Shown in pieces: positions 1 to 6,473 of a stretch of DNA of 20,869 nucleotides. The position numbers were made by a program, and so were the translations under genes. The notes under the pieces are model-generated. The model saw nothing but the letters and a program-made list of their open reading frames with translations. It made no database searches and was not told the DNA's origin. The stretch covers positions 1-20,869 of the forward strand of contig JBHPHA010000021.1 in NCBI GenBank assembly GCA_042569905.1, in the 5' to 3' direction. Every line of letters begins with the position of its first letter. Position 1 is the stretch's first letter. This DNA comes from JBHPHA01 sp042569905. Its GTDB lineage: Bacteria; Patescibacteriota; Minisyncoccia; Moranbacterales; UBA9337.

Positions 1-55
1 CTTTTGTTAAAAAACTTTATATTAAAATATCGCATATCGCAGCTGAGTTGTCAAT
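1..55 (-). repeat. 55-bp direct repeat, copy 1 (promoter-bearing)
   Basis: Identical over 55 bases to 808-862. On the minus strand it reads ATTGACAA, then a tandem GCGATAT-GCGATAT, then AGTTTTTTAACAAAAG. It lies just past the terminator of the 122-754 gene, so it probably drives another minus-strand gene to the left, outside the window. It may extend past the window edge. Confidence 0.9.
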
Positions 56-79
56 AAATAACTTTAGGAATAAAAAAAA

Positions 80-110
80 CCGCCTCAACTTTATAATAAA
101 GTTGAGGCGG
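80..110 (-). terminator. Rho-independent terminator of the 122-754 gene
   Basis: A near-perfect inverted repeat with CCGCCTCAAC / GTTGAGGCGG arms is followed on the minus strand by a run of eight T. It sits 12 bases past the stop codon. Confidence 0.9.
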
Positions 111-121
111 TATATATTTTC

Positions 122-754
122 TTACTTTATAATCTTAAATTCACCTTTTTTAGCACCACCCCAATAACTCAGATCGCTAAATGAACCATTTCGGCTATAC
201 CATAATTGGTTGTCGTTATACCGTGAACCCTCACCAATAGTAACACCAGCCACTACTGCATTGCCTCCAGCTGGACTCTTAACTCTGTCGCCATGTTTCA
301 CTCCAAATTCAGCACAGGCTTCATCTGAAATATCAACTTCGATTGTTTTACCAGTACCAGTTACAAACTCCTTCATTACAGGAGATTTCGTGAAATTATC
401 AGGTTCATTTATAACCTCAAAATCACCTTTTTTGGTCTTATTATAATATACTATCCCACTTTCACCCTCCGGAAGGTACCACAGAGAATTACCAAATGCG
501 ACACCAACTATTTTACAAGTATCTCCATTAGGATCTTTAGCCATATCTCCATGCCTCACTCCAAATTCAGCACAAGCCTCATCTGAAATGTCAACATCAA
601 TTATCTCCTTACTTCTAGCCTGGTATTTTTTCATTACTGGAGATTTTGTGAAATTATCAGAAGCTTTTGCAGCTAGAGGGTTTTCATTTACCTCAACAGG
701 TTTCTTTTCAGGCTTTTTATCACGAATCTTCATCATCATTATCTTTCTACTCAT
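122..754 (-). CDS. Two-repeat orphan protein (HGD / LWY repeat)
   Basis: The 210-residue product has no function I recognise. A lysine-rich N-terminus (residues 1-32, no signal peptide) precedes two tandem copies of an 85-90 residue unit, about 33-118 and 119-210. Each copy opens with DNFTKSPVMK, continues with VDISDEACAEFGV and HGD, then a Gly-rich P-x-G turn, a GV.xG stretch and LWY, and ends KKG(D/E)F. The spacing suggests a small beta-rich, SH3-like domain; that is inference. The start is fixed by AAGGAG seven bases before ATG. The gene has its own promoter inside the 808-862 repeat and its own terminator, so it is monocistronic. The near identity of DNFTKSPVMK and ISDEACAEFGV between halves points to recent duplication. 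Confidence 0.85.
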   Translation of the reverse strand: MSRKIMMMKIRDKKPEKKPVEVNENPLAAKASDNFTKSPVMKKYQARSKEIIDVDISDEACAEFGVRHGDMAKDPNGDTCKIVGVAFGNSLWYLPEGESGIVYYNKTKKGDFEVINEPDNFTKSPVMKEFVTGTGKTIEVDISDEACAEFGVKHGDRVKSPAGGNAVVAGVTIGEGSRYNDNQLWYSRNGSFSDLSYWGGAKKGEFKIIK

Positions 755-807
755 AGGGATTCTCCTTGATTTGAATATTATTTCAAAGCATTTGTTATTT
801 TACTTTT

Positions 808-862
808 CTTTTGTTAAAAAACTTTATATTAAAATATCGCATATCGCAGCTGAGTTGTCAAT
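808..862 (-). repeat. 55-bp direct repeat, copy 2, containing the promoter of 122-754
   Basis: Identical to 1-55. On the minus strand TTGACA (856-861) and GATATT (833-838) are separated by 17 bases, and the early leader carries AGTTTTTTAACAAA. The repeat ends exactly at the -35 region, so the repeated unit is essentially a promoter plus the first ~20 transcribed bases. Confidence 0.85.
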
Positions 863-916
863 CAAAAAATATTAGAACAACACCTTGAGAATTTTTATGT
901 GTTTTATCTTTTTACT

Positions 917-924
917 GATATAAT
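917..924 (+). promoter_or_regulatory. Extended -10 promoter for the 956 operon
   Basis: TGATATAAT is a TGnTATAAT extended -10 without a good -35 at 17 bases. It lies about 32 bases before the ATG at 956 and downstream of a possible GTG at 899, which argues against that earlier start. Confidence 0.55.
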
Positions 925-955
925 TAAAATAAATAAATCATTATACAGAAATACT

Positions 956-1393
956 ATGAGAACTTTTGAGGACTTACTTGCCAATAAAAATACTGTCTCA
1001 AAAAAAGAACTAGAATTATTTTTTGACCAACTCGAACCAATCACACCTCAGGAACTTAGTGGAATTTGGCGTGGAGGATTCTTCCCTACTGGAAGTTTGA
1101 TGGAATTTTTCATCAGCGATTTTATTATTTTTAAGTGGTATGGGAAAAAATTTATCTCCAAGGATAATGCGAAAGCATTATTATTCTCTTTCTTTGGAAT
1201 AAAATTGAGCATTCCAATCGGAAACTCTTTTCTTAAAGAAATTAATTTTAAAGGAAAAAATTCAACATCCATCATATATAAACATCTCCCCATTATTGAT
1301 TACCTTAGAAAAGTTAACAAAAACACTCTCATGGGAATTATGGAGATGAACGGAAAAATTAAAATTTATTTTTATCTACAAAAAAATGAATAA
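956..1393 (+). CDS. GXWXG / DUF4334-type protein
   Basis: From ATG 956 the product has 145 residues. Residues 36-40 read GIWRG, which fits the GXWXG motif, followed by FPTGSLMEFF and WYGKKF. The C-terminal half has IIYKHLPIIDYLRKV and NKNTLMGIMEM, matching the usual '(M/I)(V/I)Y(D)xxPIxDxFRxVDxxTLMGxMD' pattern of DUF4334. Proteins of this pair of domains are small soluble proteins of unknown function. A frame-open GTG at 899 lies upstream of the extended -10 box and was not used. No Shine-Dalgarno is visible. It overlaps the next gene by eight bases, so the two are probably cotranscribed. Confidence 0.75.
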   Translation: MRTFEDLLANKNTVSKKELELFFDQLEPITPQELSGIWRGGFFPTGSLMEFFISDFIIFKWYGKKFISKDNAKALLFSFFGIKLSIPIGNSFLKEINFKGKNSTSIIYKHLPIIDYLRKVNKNTLMGIMEMNGKIKIYFYLQKNE

Positions 1394-1712
1394 ACTGCTT
1401 CAATCAAAATATATCCTTCCAAAAACATCTTCTGGGGGAAACTCAATTAAACTCGTTTTTTTGTTTTTCATTAATATGTTTGTCTTTTATCTTTTTGTAA
1501 AATCAGGATACAGAGGTGGTGACACATTCTTAAGTAATCCCGCCCTTGCAATTCCAATTTCTCTAGCTGGAATATTCGCAATAACATCCATGCTAGTTGG
1601 ACTATTTTCAATGCTACGGAAAAAAGAAAGATCTGTTTTAGTTCTTCTTTCCATTTTAATTGGAATTTTTGTTTTCATTTTCATCCTGGGAGAATTCACT
1701 ACACCACATTAA
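1386..1712 (+). CDS. Small three-pass membrane protein
   Basis: The 108-residue product has hydrophobic segments at about residues 22-39, 52-74 and 83-102, separated by short polar or basic loops (RKKERS before the last). I recognise no family. It starts inside the end of the GXWXG gene (8-base overlap), which implies translational coupling and perhaps a shared role at the membrane. The N-terminus is polar and rich in K/S, with no cleavable signal. Confidence 0.7.
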   Translation: MNKLLQSKYILPKTSSGGNSIKLVFLFFINMFVFYLFVKSGYRGGDTFLSNPALAIPISLAGIFAITSMLVGLFSMLRKKERSVLVLLSILIGIFVFIFILGEFTTPH

Positions 1713-1735
1713 AGTTAGCGCATTAACGCCAACCT

Positions 1736-1744
1736 TGATATAAT
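1736..1744 (+). promoter_or_regulatory. Extended -10 promoter of the antiporter
   Basis: TGATATAAT, the same extended -10 as at 917-924, lies 33 bases before the antiporter ATG. No good -35 is seen. A weak imperfect hairpin (1713-1732) precedes it but lacks a T-run. Confidence 0.5.
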
Positions 1745-1777
1745 ATACAATATAAATACTTATTAAAAGATAAAAAA

Positions 1778-2767
1778 ATGACGATATTTTGGATAATGGT
1801 TTTTGCCCTTACCTTAACACTAATGATTAAGGGAGCTGATTGGTTTTTGGATAGTGCTGAAAAAATTGGACTTTCACTGGGACTCTCTCCTTTTGTTATC
1901 GGAGTTACAATTGTTGGACTCGGAACATCTTTTCCAGAACTTTTCACAGCTATTATGGCTGTTATGCGAGGTGCAGATGAAATTGTAGCCGCAAATGCAA
2001 TCGGATCTAATATCTCAAACATTCTTCTTATCATTGGCTTCTCTGCAGTTGTTGGAAGAAAGTTGATGGTAACAAAAAGCCTTATTGACCTTGACCTTCC
2101 GATGCTTGCATCTGGAACAATCCTACTTCTAGGTGTTGCCTGGGACAAAGAAATTACTCGAGCTGAAGCAATTCTACTTGTGGCATCCTACTTGATTTAC
2201 TTCCTTTACACAATTTTTCATCAAGAAGAGAGAGAAACGGACAAGGAATCTTTATCCAAAAAGGATATTAAAACCGAAATCAACATAAAAGAAAAGAAAG
2301 CTAAAAACAGAAAAATTATAGTAACAAAGACTGATTACGTACTACTCATCGTGGGAGTTTTATGCTTAGTTCTAGGAGCTAAGTATATGATTGATTCAGT
2401 GATTCGCCTTTCAGAAATTTTCGACATTAGCCCTGCACTGATTTCAATCACAGCCGTAGCTATTGGAACATCATTGCCAGAGCTAATTGTTTCATTAAAA
2501 GCAGCTAGGAGTGGAAAATCAGAGGTAGCAGTTGGAAATATTTTTGGTTCAAACGCCTTCAACGCACTTATGGTAATTGGAATTCCTGGTATCTTCCATA
2601 ATCTGCCTATTGACCCTCAAACTTTCTACATTGGACTTCCGACAATGGCTGTTGTGACTCTATTGTTCGTTATCTCTGGAATCTCTCGTAGAATTTACGC
2701 ATGGGAAGGTGCGATGTACTTAGCTTTATATGTTCTGTTTCTTGGAAAAATTATTGGATTTTTATAA
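1778..2767 (+). CDS. CaCA-family calcium/sodium antiporter (YrbG-like)
   Basis: The 329-residue product has the two inverted alpha-repeats of CaCA exchangers. The first has GTSFPELFTAI (about residue 49) followed by NAIGSNISN, and the second has GTSLPELIVSL followed by NIFGSNAFN. The Glu residues in GTSxPEL and the Asn residues in GSN are the known cation-coordinating positions. About ten hydrophobic segments flank a charged, lysine-rich loop near residues 150-180, as in K+-independent bacterial members. It would exchange Ca2+ for Na+ or H+ across the inner membrane. Start: ATG in an A-rich leader without a Shine-Dalgarno. A TGATATAAT extended -10 lies about 32 bases upstream, so it has its own promoter. 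Confidence 0.95.
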   Translation: MTIFWIMVFALTLTLMIKGADWFLDSAEKIGLSLGLSPFVIGVTIVGLGTSFPELFTAIMAVMRGADEIVAANAIGSNISNILLIIGFSAVVGRKLMVTKSLIDLDLPMLASGTILLLGVAWDKEITRAEAILLVASYLIYFLYTIFHQEERETDKESLSKKDIKTEINIKEKKAKNRKIIVTKTDYVLLIVGVLCLVLGAKYMIDSVIRLSEIFDISPALISITAVAIGTSLPELIVSLKAARSGKSEVAVGNIFGSNAFNALMVIGIPGIFHNLPIDPQTFYIGLPTMAVVTLLFVISGISRRIYAWEGAMYLALYVLFLGKIIGFL

Positions 2768-2772
2768 AAAAA

Positions 2773-3186
2773 ATGTATTCAAAAAAAATACCAGCTGAAA
2801 TGAAGCAGATTGTTCTAATTTTAAACAACTGCAAAAACCAAGAAGAATGTCTCAAAAAGGCGTATGATATCATCACTAACAGATATCGTGGTTATAGATG
2901 GGCAACTCTTACTCATTTCGACAATCTCTTCATCACAGATCCCGAAAGACTCTGGAATAAGAAAATATTAATCTGCACCAATCTAAATCATTTGTTGAAA
3001 ATCACCCTTATTCACACCAAATTCTTTACAGAAGCTGACATTCAAACTAAATGGACGCTAATTTGGTTCATATCTCTTCATCAATATCTACGAGTAAGAG
3101 TTAATGGGAGTAAATTTATTAATGTTGACCCCTGGGGAAAGGCCTATGGAGTGAAATTTGGAGGTTATTCAAATGGATTTCACTAA
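2773..3186 (+). CDS. Small transglutaminase-like protein
   Basis: The 137-residue product begins at ATG 2773, six bases past the antiporter stop; an earlier in-frame start inside the antiporter was rejected. Residues arranged like a transglutaminase/papain-like triad are visible: Cys68 in LICTNLNHLL, His103 in SLHQYLRV and Asp119 in NVDPWGKAYG. The 'H-Q-Y-L-x-V ... VDPW' spacing is typical of bacterial transglutaminase-like domains. There is no signal peptide or membrane segment, so it would be cytoplasmic. The domain is shorter than usual, and the fold is inferred from motif order only. It could be a deamidase-type enzyme or a non-catalytic relative. Confidence 0.6.
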   Translation: MYSKKIPAEMKQIVLILNNCKNQEECLKKAYDIITNRYRGYRWATLTHFDNLFITDPERLWNKKILICTNLNHLLKITLIHTKFFTEADIQTKWTLIWFISLHQYLRVRVNGSKFINVDPWGKAYGVKFGGYSNGFH

Positions 3187-3206
3187 AAACATAATCAAAA
3201 TAAAAA

Positions 3207-3240
3207 CGGAAATCGTCATTAACGATTTCCGTTTATTTTT
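3207..3240. terminator. Bidirectional hairpin terminator between 3186 and 3249
   Basis: CGGAAATCGT and ACGATTTCCG form a perfect 10-bp stem with T-rich sequence on the plus side and an A-run (T-run for the minus strand) on the other. It serves the plus operon and the minus gene ending at 3249. Confidence 0.85.
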
Positions 3241-3248
3241 TATCCTTA

Positions 3249-3611
3249 TTACTCCCTTTTTTTCTTAATTAGCTTTTCAATACTCACGCCACCAACAGTC
3301 AACTTACCATTTGCAAATATTACCCCCACGTTGTCAAATGTATTAGACAACGACGAGCTAATGCCTTGCCCGCTATCATGATAGTTAACACAAATCCTCC
3401 CAGAATCACCTGCAACAATTCCAGGAATATCATCTTCCATCAAAGGAAATTCTTCTCCATTAACACGTATAGTGGCCCTCTCTCCATTGCTCTCAATGAC
3501 GATATTCGTATCTAAGCCAATCGAGCTCTTAAGATTGTTACTAGTAGCCCAGAAAAAAAATCCACTCACCAGCAACATAATTCCCAAAATAAAAAAGTTC
3601 CTATTAGACAT
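3249..3611 (-). CDS. Small protein with N-terminal membrane anchor
   Basis: The 120-residue product has one hydrophobic segment at about residues 5-22 (FFILGIMLLVSGFFFWA) with positive residues before it only at Arg4. A probably external, beta-rich domain of about 95 residues follows and ends in a lysine cluster (KLIKKKRE). I recognise no family. A strong GGGAGGAG lies just before the ATG. It is the last gene of a minus-strand unit with the TTG-start gene at 3673-3873, about 60 bases upstream, and ends at the shared terminator. Confidence 0.75.
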   Translation of the reverse strand: MSNRNFFILGIMLLVSGFFFWATSNNLKSSIGLDTNIVIESNGERATIRVNGEEFPLMEDDIPGIVAGDSGRICVNYHDSGQGISSSLSNTFDNVGVIFANGKLTVGGVSIEKLIKKKRE

Positions 3612-3672
3612 ACTTCTCCTCCCTACTTATTGCTTTATTTCAATATTCAAATTCCTATTTTTGAGTATTTTT

Positions 3673-3873
3673 TCACATCGCCCCATCAGACATGCCTAAT
3701 TTAGTTCCTCTTACGACAATCCATTTAACCCACTTGGAATTATATGGATTTTCAATCGTCTCCATTTCACATCTCCCAGGAAGCAATGTTGCCCTCACTC
3801 CTCTCTTATTTTCAATCGGAAATTGCCCGTTAAGAACCTCGAAAGGTGCTTCTAAATTAAGTACAAAGCTCAA
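3673..3873 (-). CDS. Small orphan protein, probable TTG start
   Basis: The 66-residue product is soluble and not recognised. It contains LNLEAPFEVLNGQFPIENK and ends near VVRGTKLGMSDGAM. An in-frame ATG at 3894 has no ribosome site before it, but AAGGAG lies inside that extension six bases before a TTG at 3871-3873, so I take TTG as the start. The stop of the preceding ORF (TAA, 3887-3889) lies just before this Shine-Dalgarno, consistent with an operon from the promoter at 4077-4105. Confidence 0.6.
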   Translation of the reverse strand: MSFVLNLEAPFEVLNGQFPIENKRGVRATLLPGRCEMETIENPYNSKWVKWIVVRGTKLGMSDGAM

Positions 3874-3886
3874 AGATCTCTCCTTT

Positions 3887-4011
3887 TTAAACATTATTCA
3901 AATCAATCAAGTATTCTACGCCTTCTGACGCAATAGTCAAAATGCTTTTCTGCTTGTCATTCGCATTGCTTTTATTTCTGTAGGCAACGGCCTTCCTGGC
4001 ACAGTAAACAT
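3887..4011 (-). pseudogene. Short ORF, probably frameshifted
   Basis: AAGGGG lies six bases before an ATG at 4009-4011, but that frame stops after 24 codons. A second frame over the same bases stays open to the TAA at 3887-3889 and has protein-like content (KAVAYRNKSNAND then SILTIASEGVEYLIDL). A single indel near 3990-4000 would join the start to this frame and give about 41 residues. Either the gene is broken or there is a sequencing or programmed frameshift. No function can be assigned. Confidence 0.4.
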
Positions 4012-4076
4012 AAATTTCCCCTTGTTGATGATGGATATTGATTCTTTGTTAAAAAACTAACTCTACCTGATTTTTA

Positions 4077-4105
4077 ATAATATATTAAAAATCCTATTTT
4101 GTCAA
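4077..4105 (-). promoter_or_regulatory. Promoter of the 3249-4011 unit
   Basis: On the minus strand TTGACA, 17 bases, TATTAT. The leader soon after contains AGTTTTTTAACAAA, shared with the 808-862 repeat. Confidence 0.85.
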
Positions 4106-4136
4106 TGCTTTTGTCAGGAAAAAGCCCAATAAAAAA

Positions 4137-4162
4137 CGAGAGTTATTTTTTAATAACCCTCG
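4137..4162 (-). terminator. Terminator of the 4185-5015 gene
   Basis: CGAGGGTTATT / AATAACTCTCG on the minus strand is followed by TTTTTT. It ends about 30 bases before the -35 box of the next promoter. Confidence 0.9.
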
Positions 4163-4184
4163 TTACAACTTCACACCTTAACCT

Positions 4185-5015
4185 TTACTTGAAAATTTCA
4201 TCCAGAGCAACTCGATATTTAACTCCTTCAAAGGCAATAAGCAAACTTGTGCCCTCAACCCCTACATTAAGCCCTGTTCTAACCAGGTTGCCTATGAACA
4301 TAGATTGTTGAGCATCACCACCGCCACTAACTCCCTCTGAAGCATTTATACCCGATTTAATCAGGGCAGATATAATCTCAGATGAAATCTCAATCATCGG
4401 CTGAACTGCAGTTCCGATTTTAGAGGAATTAGGCGTCTCGCTAGGAGAACTCACCTCTTCATCAATATTATCATCAAGCTTATCCGCGCCTTCATCACTC
4501 TTCAGATCTCTTAGACTGACCTTAAATTGATTGGCTGTATCGACACTTAGAATACTGAATCGCATCAAAAGATTCTCGATCATCGGATTAAGCGGGAGAA
4601 ATTCAATAATTTTAACCCAACACAATGGAATTTCGCCAGTACTATTAAAAAATTCAACTTGTTTATCCAAATCTTCTTTTTCAATATATAATTCCAAATA
4701 CTGCCTTATCAGTGTCACCATCTCATCTCGATGCTTAGAGCCGACGGTAATTTCTCCACGCTTAAGAAAATACACTCCTTTGCATACTTTGCTTATTGTT
4801 ATGCCTCTATCTGCACACTCTGGTGACTTCAAGAAACTTTTGACACGACTGGCGTCTATTTTCATAGCCCCATTTCGAATATGCGTTGCGACTCCATTAC
4901 TCCAACCAACTTTTGCCTCTAATTCAGAAAATTTCTCAATTCCAAGCGCCTTCATCATTTTTTGAATAATCTTTTCTCCGAAAAACGCTCTAGCAGGAAT
5001 CACTTTTCTAGACAT
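4185..5015 (-). CDS. CI-repressor-like HTH protein with unknown C-terminal domain
   Basis: The 276-residue product has at residues 14-92 a pattern like the N-terminal HTH of phage CI repressors: a long first helix ending ALGIEK, 'SELEAKVGWSNGVATHIRNG' in the turn position, and a closing GVYFLKRGE where the family usually has 'WLLTGE'. A middle helical section follows, then an acidic, Ser-rich linker (about 170-205, rich in D/E and PSETPNSS). The C-terminal region is small and Gly-rich (GGGDAQQS then LIAFEGVKYRVALDEIF) and is not recognised. It could be a DNA-binding regulator of nearby orphan genes; that is inference. Start: AAGGAG five bases before ATG. It has its own promoter and terminator. 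Confidence 0.6.
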   Translation of the reverse strand: MSRKVIPARAFFGEKIIQKMMKALGIEKFSELEAKVGWSNGVATHIRNGAMKIDASRVKSFLKSPECADRGITISKVCKGVYFLKRGEITVGSKHRDEMVTLIRQYLELYIEKEDLDKQVEFFNSTGEIPLCWVKIIEFLPLNPMIENLLMRFSILSVDTANQFKVSLRDLKSDEGADKLDDNIDEEVSSPSETPNSSKIGTAVQPMIEISSEIISALIKSGINASEGVSGGGDAQQSMFIGNLVRTGLNVGVEGTSLLIAFEGVKYRVALDEIFK

Positions 5016-5076
5016 ACTTGCTCCTTATTATTTTCTTTTTTAAGATGCTACTTGCCAACCACTTAGTTAACATAAA

Positions 5077-5105
5077 AGTCTACCAAAAAATGGCAGACTT
5101 GTCAA
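5077..5105 (-). promoter_or_regulatory. Promoter of 4185-5015
   Basis: On the minus strand TTGACA, 17 bases, TAGACT. It lies directly past the nrnA stop, where I see no terminator, so readthrough from the infB operon is also possible. Confidence 0.75.
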
Positions 5106-5127
5106 AGAATATTTACTTATTTTATTT

Positions 5128-6087
5128 CTATACAATCTCCCAAGTATCTTCTCGCTCAACAATCTCTCCTTCAACCTCAAATCCACTCGCAAGTCTATGA
5201 CCTCCACCCCCAAACATATGCGCAACTTCCGAGACATTCATTCCTTTGTACTCTTCACTCCTAAGGCTACCCTTGATAGTCTTCCCTCTTTGGGATAAAA
5301 CTAAAGAAAATTTTGTCTCAGGAACAGTATTGAGTATTGATGCAACATCTGCAATATCGTCATAAGTAGCACCGCATTTTTTCAAATCCTCTTGAGTGAT
5401 CACAGTGACAATCATTTTATTTTTTGGATTAATCTTAGCTTTTTCAAAAGCTATACCCCAAAGTTTTAAAGTTGATATTTTACTGTTTGTAAATATGGTG
5501 TTCACAATTTTTGAAACAGATGCCCCTCTCTTAATAAGATCCGCCACTGCTTGCATCACTTTTGCAGTAGTATTTGCATGTTGAAGATTACCCGTATCAC
5601 CCAGAATTCCTGTTAACAAAAAATTAGCAACTCTAGTGCTAATTTTTACCTTAGCGAAATTAAAATAATCATACACAATCTCAGATGCCGAAGAGTACTT
5701 AGACTCAACTATATTTAAATCGCCCTCAATTGCAATATCAGGATGATGATCAATCAAAACAACTGCTTGATTATCAGATAATTTATTCTTTATTTTATCA
5801 AAACCGCGCGCAACACTGTCACAGGCTATCACTGCATCGTATGAAGAAAAATCAATTTCATCAGGATGTAGGAATTTCTCACCCTTAAAAAGTCCACTCA
5901 AATAGCCCGGGAAAGAATCAAAACATCCCACATCAGCTTTTTTACCAATGCTTTCTAAATAGTACTTCATAGCCAAATTAGACCCTGTAGCATCGCCATC
6001 TGGACGACTATGAGCAAACAGAAGAATTCTATTTGATTTTTTTATAATATATCGTAAAGTATTAAACTCTTTCAGAAAACTTTTCAT
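5128..6087 (-). CDS. nrnA: DHH/DHHA1 phosphoesterase, nanoRNase/pAp phosphatase type
   Basis: The 319-residue product matches the NrnA branch of DHH phosphoesterases: HSRPDGDATGS near residue 26 (H..PDGDA.GS metal site), an ACDS aspartate near 90, the DHHPD motif near 113, GDTGN near 163, and a C-terminal DHHA1 domain with MFGGGGHRLASG. Family members degrade 2-5 nt RNA fragments and dephosphorylate pAp, using Mn2+ in the cytoplasm. It is the third gene of an infB-rbfA-nrnA operon, 29 bases after rbfA. This order is common in bacteria. The start ATG has no Shine-Dalgarno. Length and all metal-binding motifs are normal. The exact substrate (nanoRNA or cyclic-dinucleotide product) cannot be told from sequence. 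Confidence 0.9.
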   Translation of the reverse strand: MKSFLKEFNTLRYIIKKSNRILLFAHSRPDGDATGSNLAMKYYLESIGKKADVGCFDSFPGYLSGLFKGEKFLHPDEIDFSSYDAVIACDSVARGFDKIKNKLSDNQAVVLIDHHPDIAIEGDLNIVESKYSSASEIVYDYFNFAKVKISTRVANFLLTGILGDTGNLQHANTTAKVMQAVADLIKRGASVSKIVNTIFTNSKISTLKLWGIAFEKAKINPKNKMIVTVITQEDLKKCGATYDDIADVASILNTVPETKFSLVLSQRGKTIKGSLRSEEYKGMNVSEVAHMFGGGGHRLASGFEVEGEIVEREDTWEIV

Positions 6088-6116
6088 CTTGTTGAATATC
6101 TATTTAACGCGTACTA

Positions 6117-6449
6117 CTAATCAATTTCCCTTAGTATTCTTTCTATCTCATCAGCCCTTGCTTCTGTTGAATCCATCTTGAACTTTATTTTTGGAAGAAC
6201 TTTCATATGAAGCCTTCTGTATAGCTTCTTTTGAATTCCTCTCATTTCATGCTCAAGAGTTTTTTTAACATACTGCATATCTGACTCAGGAAAAACACTA
6301 ACGAACACATGAGCATAACGCATATCCCTTGTGGTGTCAACTTTTGCAATCGTGATGAAAACTCCCGGCTTAAAGTCGACTTCTTTTGTTAATATTTCTG
6401 ATAACTGTTGGTTAATCAATGAATTAACCTTTTGAATTCTTAAAGACAC
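6117..6449 (-). CDS. rbfA: Ribosome-binding factor A
   Basis: The 110-residue product is a compact KH-like RbfA. It has the N-terminal RIQKVNSLINQQLSEIL helix, FITIAKVDTTRDMRYAHVFVSV as the central strand-helix section, and RRLHMKVLPKIKFKMDST near the C-terminus. RbfA binds the 30S subunit and helps mature the 5' end of 16S rRNA. The start codon is GTG and no Shine-Dalgarno is visible. It lies 24 bases after infB, and infB-rbfA adjacency is conserved widely, which supports the call. Confidence 0.95.
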   Translation of the reverse strand: MSLRIQKVNSLINQQLSEILTKEVDFKPGVFITIAKVDTTRDMRYAHVFVSVFPESDMQYVKKTLEHEMRGIQKKLYRRLHMKVLPKIKFKMDSTEARADEIERILREID

Positions 6450-6473
6450 TATTTTTTTTAAAAAGTTAAATGA

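Noticed and set aside
1..862. Insertion sequence bounded by the 55-bp repeats
   Set aside because: No transposase, no terminal inverted repeats; the repeat is explained by a promoter.
899..955. Longer form of the GXWXG protein from GTG
   Set aside because: It starts upstream of the extended -10 box, and the extension has no domain match.
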